This document shows, one piece after another, positions 5,620 through 9,024 of a stretch of 9,024 nt of DNA. The notes under the pieces were generated by a model. It searched no databases. It had not been told where the DNA came from and saw only the letters and a list, made by a program, of their open reading frames with translations. The stretch spans positions 1-9,024 of the forward strand of contig JAVBKZ010000106.1 of NCBI GenBank assembly GCA_031553755.1, written 5' to 3'. This stretch comes from JAIRVZ01 sp031553755 (lineage in GTDB: Bacteria; Bacteroidota; Bacteroidia; Bacteroidales; Azobacteroidaceae). Within the stretch, counting starts at the first letter, position 1. Each line of letters begins with the position of its first letter. The position numbers were made by a program, and so were the translations under genes.

Positions 5620-5661
5620 ATGGGTTTCTTCGTCAAGAAACCGGCTATCAAAAAGATCTGA
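5620..5661 (+). promoter_or_regulatory. Mini-ORF 2 and leader hairpin, copy C
   Basis: The frame encodes MGFFVKKPAIKKI and ends at TGA (5659-5661), earlier than its 27-codon partner at 2599-2682. It contains the hairpin GGTTTCTT (5623-5630), loop CGTC, AAGAAACC (5635-5642), whose stem is identical to that at 2602-2621. Confidence 0.35.
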
Positions 5662-5725
5662 TCTCTTTTCTCTCTGTATTGTATAACTATTAACCTGCTC
5701 ACATATAACAATTATTTAAATCAAA

Positions 5726-7024
5726 ATGAAAACATTACAATTACCCTTTTTTATATTTTGTTATTTTCTATTCTCTGCTTCCTGTTTCGGGCAAATAAAA
5801 TCGATGGGATTTTCGCAGAAAATAGAAGAATCTTCTTTTTTTCCTAAACTACAAGTGATAAACGATACCCTCTTCGTTTGTTCCAACACAGGAATATTTC
5901 AAAAAGATATGGTTCGCGACTCCGAATGGGAGTTGTTTGCATTCAAAGATATCAAGATTATTGAGTTCGTAAAAAATGGGAATCAATTATTATCAATCTC
6001 TCAGGGAACAAAAGACGGAAAAGACAGCCAGATGTTTTTTTCTGAAAATAATGGTAAAACATTTCAAAATTTCACCTTTCCCGATCTTTTTGGGGAGAAA
6101 GAAGATAATTTTCCTTTCAGGATCATCCAAAATCCACAAAATCTCAATTCTCTCCTCTTCTCCCATGCCCATTCCGGCCTGTCCAAGTCTCAAGATTTTG
6201 GGAAAAGTTGGAGAAACTTGAATGAAATTTCAGGTAGTACTCAAAATTCATATTTGGGTTTTCATGCGTTAGATACAACAACCATCTACTATTCTACATT
6301 TACACTTATAAGTGGAGGAAATATACTTCGCTCTACCGATGATGGATTGAATTGGTCTTTTTACAGCAGTTCTCTTGAATACGCCAATGTGAATCATATT
6401 ACATTCCATCCCTTAAACCAAGATGTCCTTATTTTTAGTGACTACGGGGCATTTGGAAAGTCCTCCGATAAAGGGAAAACATGGAAAATGATTAATTTGT
6501 ACGACCTAAAATTATTTTTCTATAGGGTGTTTTTTGACAAAAAAAATCCTGAAATACTATATGCCTCTGGTATTTATAGAAGTGGAAATAATAAACAGGT
6601 TTACATTTACTATTCCACCGATACTGGCGAAAACTGGCGTCTGGCGTATACTGAAATATTGGATACGGATTACGGAAATATAATTGACATGGTGCTGTAT
6701 AAAAACCGACTTATTTACTATACCACCGAAGGATTATTTGAAATAAACATGGAAACAACACCTTGGCTTTCTAATCCTAAAATAACAATTGTTCCAGAAT
6801 TGACTATTTCTCAAAATCCTATTGATAATACCTTACATTTTGATACGGAATTAAATATAAAATGTATTGAAATCATGGATATGGCAGGACGTGTAGTTCA
6901 ACAGAATATAATTTCGGACAACGAAAGATTTATTGATGTTTCCGGATTGGTAACAGGTGTTTATTTGGCTGTATTTTATGCCAATGGACAAAAAAAATGT
7001 AAAAAAATTTGTATAAACAGGTAA
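5726..7024 (+). CDS. T9SS-sorted Asp-box (BNR) beta-propeller protein, paralogue 2
   Basis: Also 432 residues and colinear with the protein at 4277-5575. The signal peptide ends in SASCFGQ. Asp-boxes fall at the same positions: SENNGKTF 106-113 (degenerate, Asn for Asp), SQDFGKSW 155-162, STDDGLNW 203-210, SSDKGKTW 246-253 and STDTGENW 297-304. The T9SS type A sorting domain begins near 352. Similarity to the paralogue is uneven: only 18 of the first 85 residues differ, and the stretch from about 263 to 420 is also close, but between about 86 and 262 most non-Asp-box residues differ (10 matches in residues 86-120). The extreme C-terminus (GQKKCKKICINR) diverges around A-runs in the DNA. The protease gene starts 30 bases downstream, so the two are likely co-transcribed. 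Ligand and activity are unknown. Confidence 0.88.
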   Translation: MKTLQLPFFIFCYFLFSASCFGQIKSMGFSQKIEESSFFPKLQVINDTLFVCSNTGIFQKDMVRDSEWELFAFKDIKIIEFVKNGNQLLSISQGTKDGKDSQMFFSENNGKTFQNFTFPDLFGEKEDNFPFRIIQNPQNLNSLLFSHAHSGLSKSQDFGKSWRNLNEISGSTQNSYLGFHALDTTTIYYSTFTLISGGNILRSTDDGLNWSFYSSSLEYANVNHITFHPLNQDVLIFSDYGAFGKSSDKGKTWKMINLYDLKLFFYRVFFDKKNPEILYASGIYRSGNNKQVYIYYSTDTGENWRLAYTEILDTDYGNIIDMVLYKNRLIYYTTEGLFEINMETTPWLSNPKITIVPELTISQNPIDNTLHFDTELNIKCIEIMDMAGRVVQQNIISDNERFIDVSGLVTGVYLAVFYANGQKKCKKICINR

Positions 7025-7054
7025 GTATTAAATTGAAGTAAAACAAAAAATATT

Positions 7055-9024
7055 ATGAAAACAAAGATAATTCTAAGTATTTTTCTATTTATGGTCATTC
7101 TGATGAATGCTCAAAACCAATATTATTATTACAAAGGAGAAAAAATAATATTGAAAGTCGATAGAAATAATTTTAACATTGTAACAAATGATGGTGTTCT
7201 GGACTTTTCCATACCGGATCTGACTGTTCAAGATATTAATTTGAAGGCTACTGACAAAGAAGTACAAAAAATTAAAAAACTTACATTTAAATCACTCCCC
7301 GATGAAACTGAATATAAGAATACGGTTAAAAAATTAAAACAAAATAAAAATATAAAATACATTTTACCATACTTTGAAAGAAAAGGTGGTACTCCGATAG
7401 GTACTTCTAATGTCTTTTATGTAAAATTGAAAAATGAAAGCGACAGCACTTTATTAAAACGGATTTCGGCACAAAAAAATGTAAGTGTCATCAAGCAAAT
7501 TCCCTGTATGCCTCTTTGGTATATGCTGTCTTTGAACTCGCTTTGTGAGTTCAATTCATTGGAAGCTTCAAACTTTTTTTATGAAACAGGATATTTTCAA
7601 GATGTTGATCCTGCCTTTATGTTTGAATTCCGACCTACATGTACCAATGATCCCTTGTTTAACCAACTTTGGGGATTATATAATAGCTCTAACCCTGAAT
7701 TTGATATCAATATTTGCGAGGCATGGAATTTCACACGGGGAGGTAGTATAAAAGTCGCAGTTGTTGACCAAGGAATAGATATAAATCATAACGATCTATC
7801 AGCCAATATTCATCCTTTAAGCTTTGATGCTCAAAGTGGGACATCTCCAAGTGTATTTTCCCAGAATAGAAAACACGGAACACATGTTGCCGGAACTGTC
7901 GCTGCTGTAAGAGATAATAATTTACAGGTAGTAGGAGTTGCTCCGGAAGCTAAACTTATGGGAGTGAGCCATCCTCTTTATGTTACTACTACGATATCTG
8001 CCGAATTGGCGTCCGGAATCAGTTGGGCTTGGCAAAATGGAGCGGATGTGATCACAAATTCATGGGGAGATCAGGGCGGAGTATTGTATGATGGATTGCA
8101 TAGCGTTATTTTAGAGAATGCAATCGTTGATGCAATGACAAGAGGACGGCAGGGGAAAGGTAGTCTTGTTGTGTTTGCGGCAGGAAATTATGGGGATTAT
8201 TCACCTATTATGGATTATCCTGCAACCTTTCACAATGATATTATTACAGTTGGAGCTATTGTTTCTAATGGAACAAGGGCTGAATATTCAGGTTATGGAA
8301 ATAAATTAGATGTTGTTGCTCCTGGAAGTAATATATTATCAACAATACCTAATAATGATACAGATTCATATTATGGAACTTCAATGGCTGCTCCTCATGT
8401 AGCCGGTCTTTCTGCATTGATTTTATCTATTAATCCTAATCTGACAAGATATCAAGTTACAAATATTATAGAATCTTCTTGCCAAAAAATTGGAGGATAT
8501 ACTTATAATATAACATCCGGAAAATTGAACGGAACTTGGAATAATGAAATGGGGTATGGTTTAATAGATGCTTATAAAGCGCTTCAACTGGCTCAAGCCA
8601 CACTAAACAACCCTGTTATCATAGGAAAAGAAACTTTATGGGGCGGGTGTACGGAACAATACCTTATTCCTGGAAGTAATCCTATTTGGTCATGCTCCGG
8701 AGTTTCCGGTGTTACAATCGATTCAAACACAGGGATATTACAGGTTCCTAATGATTCAACTCTGAACGGAATAATTACGGTTACTGCCAATCATTATGGT
8801 CAGATTTATACCAAACAAGTTCAGATAATTGCAAAATATCCAGTATGTAGAGTCTGTTATCTTGACACATGGGGTGGTGAATTCCAAATGACAAGGACAC
8901 GTTTACCATTGTATTTTCCAGTCGCAGTTATGCCTGGCAATATCATGAAATTATATTTAGATTATCCGGCATATATCAACGGCATAGCTACCCAATACGA
9001 TTGGAATTTGATTTCGGGATTTAT
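7055..9024 (+). CDS. Subtilisin-like S8 serine protease, 3' end outside window
   Basis: The frame is open for 656 codons with no stop before the window edge. A signal peptide (about 1-20, ending MNAQ) is followed by a long prodomain (about 21-195) including GTSNVFYVKLKN and AFMFEFRP. The S8 catalytic domain starts near NDPLFNQLWGL (198-208) and holds all key residues: Asp238 in VVDQGID, His274 in HGTHVAGT, oxyanion Asn378 in AAGNYG and Ser443 in GTSMAAPHVAG. It ends near residue 514 (GYGLIDAYKALQLAQ). The visible remainder looks like beta-sandwich or Ig-like sequence with a Cys pair (GGC, WSC). From memory, similar Bacteroidales proteases end in a T9SS sorting domain; here that part would lie beyond 9024. 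It probably acts outside the cell as an active endopeptidase after loss of the prodomain. It lies 30 bases after the Asp-box gene with no promoter between them. Confidence 0.92.
   Translation, partial: MKTKIILSIFLFMVILMNAQNQYYYYKGEKIILKVDRNNFNIVTNDGVLDFSIPDLTVQDINLKATDKEVQKIKKLTFKSLPDETEYKNTVKKLKQNKNIKYILPYFERKGGTPIGTSNVFYVKLKNESDSTLLKRISAQKNVSVIKQIPCMPLWYMLSLNSLCEFNSLEASNFFYETGYFQDVDPAFMFEFRPTCTNDPLFNQLWGLYNSSNPEFDINICEAWNFTRGGSIKVAVVDQGIDINHNDLSANIHPLSFDAQSGTSPSVFSQNRKHGTHVAGTVAAVRDNNLQVVGVAPEAKLMGVSHPLYVTTTISAELASGISWAWQNGADVITNSWGDQGGVLYDGLHSVILENAIVDAMTRGRQGKGSLVVFAAGNYGDYSPIMDYPATFHNDIITVGAIVSNGTRAEYSGYGNKLDVVAPGSNILSTIPNNDTDSYYGTSMAAPHVAGLSALILSINPNLTRYQVTNIIESSCQKIGGYTYNITSGKLNGTWNNEMGYGLIDAYKALQLAQATLNNPVIIGKETLWGGCTEQYLIPGSNPIWSCSGVSGVTIDSNTGILQVPNDSTLNGIITVTANHYGQIYTKQVQIIAKYPVCRVCYLDTWGGEFQMTRTRLPLYFPVAVMPGNIMKLYLDYPAYINGIATQYDWNLISGF

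Larger units (their letters stand above)
5579..5725 (+). repeat. Structured leader module, copy C (matches 2558-2704)
   Basis: The module starts 4 bases after the stop codon of the first Asp-box gene with GCCTATGAAACA (5579-5590) and ends at the start codon at 5726. It matches the leader of the lipoprotein gene at 2705, not the leader of its own paralogue at 4277. It lacks the promoter end, so this gene is probably read from the promoter at 4034-4066. Compared with copy A it has about 10 extra bases near 5692 and a shorter stretch just before the start codon. Confidence 0.88.

Noticed and set aside
4277..7024. Sialidase annotation from the Asp-boxes
   Set aside because: Asp-boxes are structural and occur in many propellers; no arginine triad or FRIP-type motif was seen.
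9022..9024. Protease gene as a truncated pseudogene
   Set aside because: The frame is open to the last base and ends only because the window ends; all catalytic residues are intact.

Overview
The window looks like a low-GC Bacteroidales genome outside the genus Bacteroides itself. The evidence is the BtuB-like TonB-dependent receptor with the long basic N-terminus seen in this order, -7 promoter boxes of the TAnnTTTG type, lipoproteins and, above all, two proteins with C-terminal type IX secretion (T9SS) sorting domains. All recognised genes are on the + strand.

Layout. Positions 1-248 hold two dispersed hairpin repeats, a -7 promoter box and a leader hairpin with a T tract. Positions 249-2264 encode the outer-membrane receptor. 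The 440-base gap at 2265-2704 holds a 132-bp element with terminal inverted repeats, then a promoter and a structured leader. Positions 2705-3562 encode a lipoprotein, followed 4 bases later by a 41-codon lipoprotein remnant (3567-3692) that runs into a tandem array of seven 23-bp units (3687-3847). Positions 3848-4048 hold three consecutive hairpins or palindromes. A second copy of the promoter and leader start (4049-4107) precedes a T9SS-sorted protein with Asp-box (BNR) repeats (4277-5575). A paralogue of identical length (5726-7024) follows after a second copy of the rest of the leader. From 7055 to the window edge an open frame encodes a subtilisin-like (S8) protease with an intact catalytic tetrad.

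Working together. The receptor is probably a separate transcription unit for uptake of a cobalamin-type or other large ligand. The two Asp-box proteins and the protease are closely spaced and all carry export signals, so they look like one operon for surface or secreted proteins. The lipoprotein pair is a second unit driven by a sister promoter.

The most unusual feature is a repeated, modular leader. The lipoprotein gene has the complete version. The first Asp-box gene has only its promoter end, and the second Asp-box gene has only its downstream part with mini-ORFs and a hairpin. The two partial copies meet at the same 12-bp sequence, GCCTATGAAACA, as if the first Asp-box gene had been placed inside one ancestral leader. 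The organism, ligands and regulation are inferred from sequence alone.
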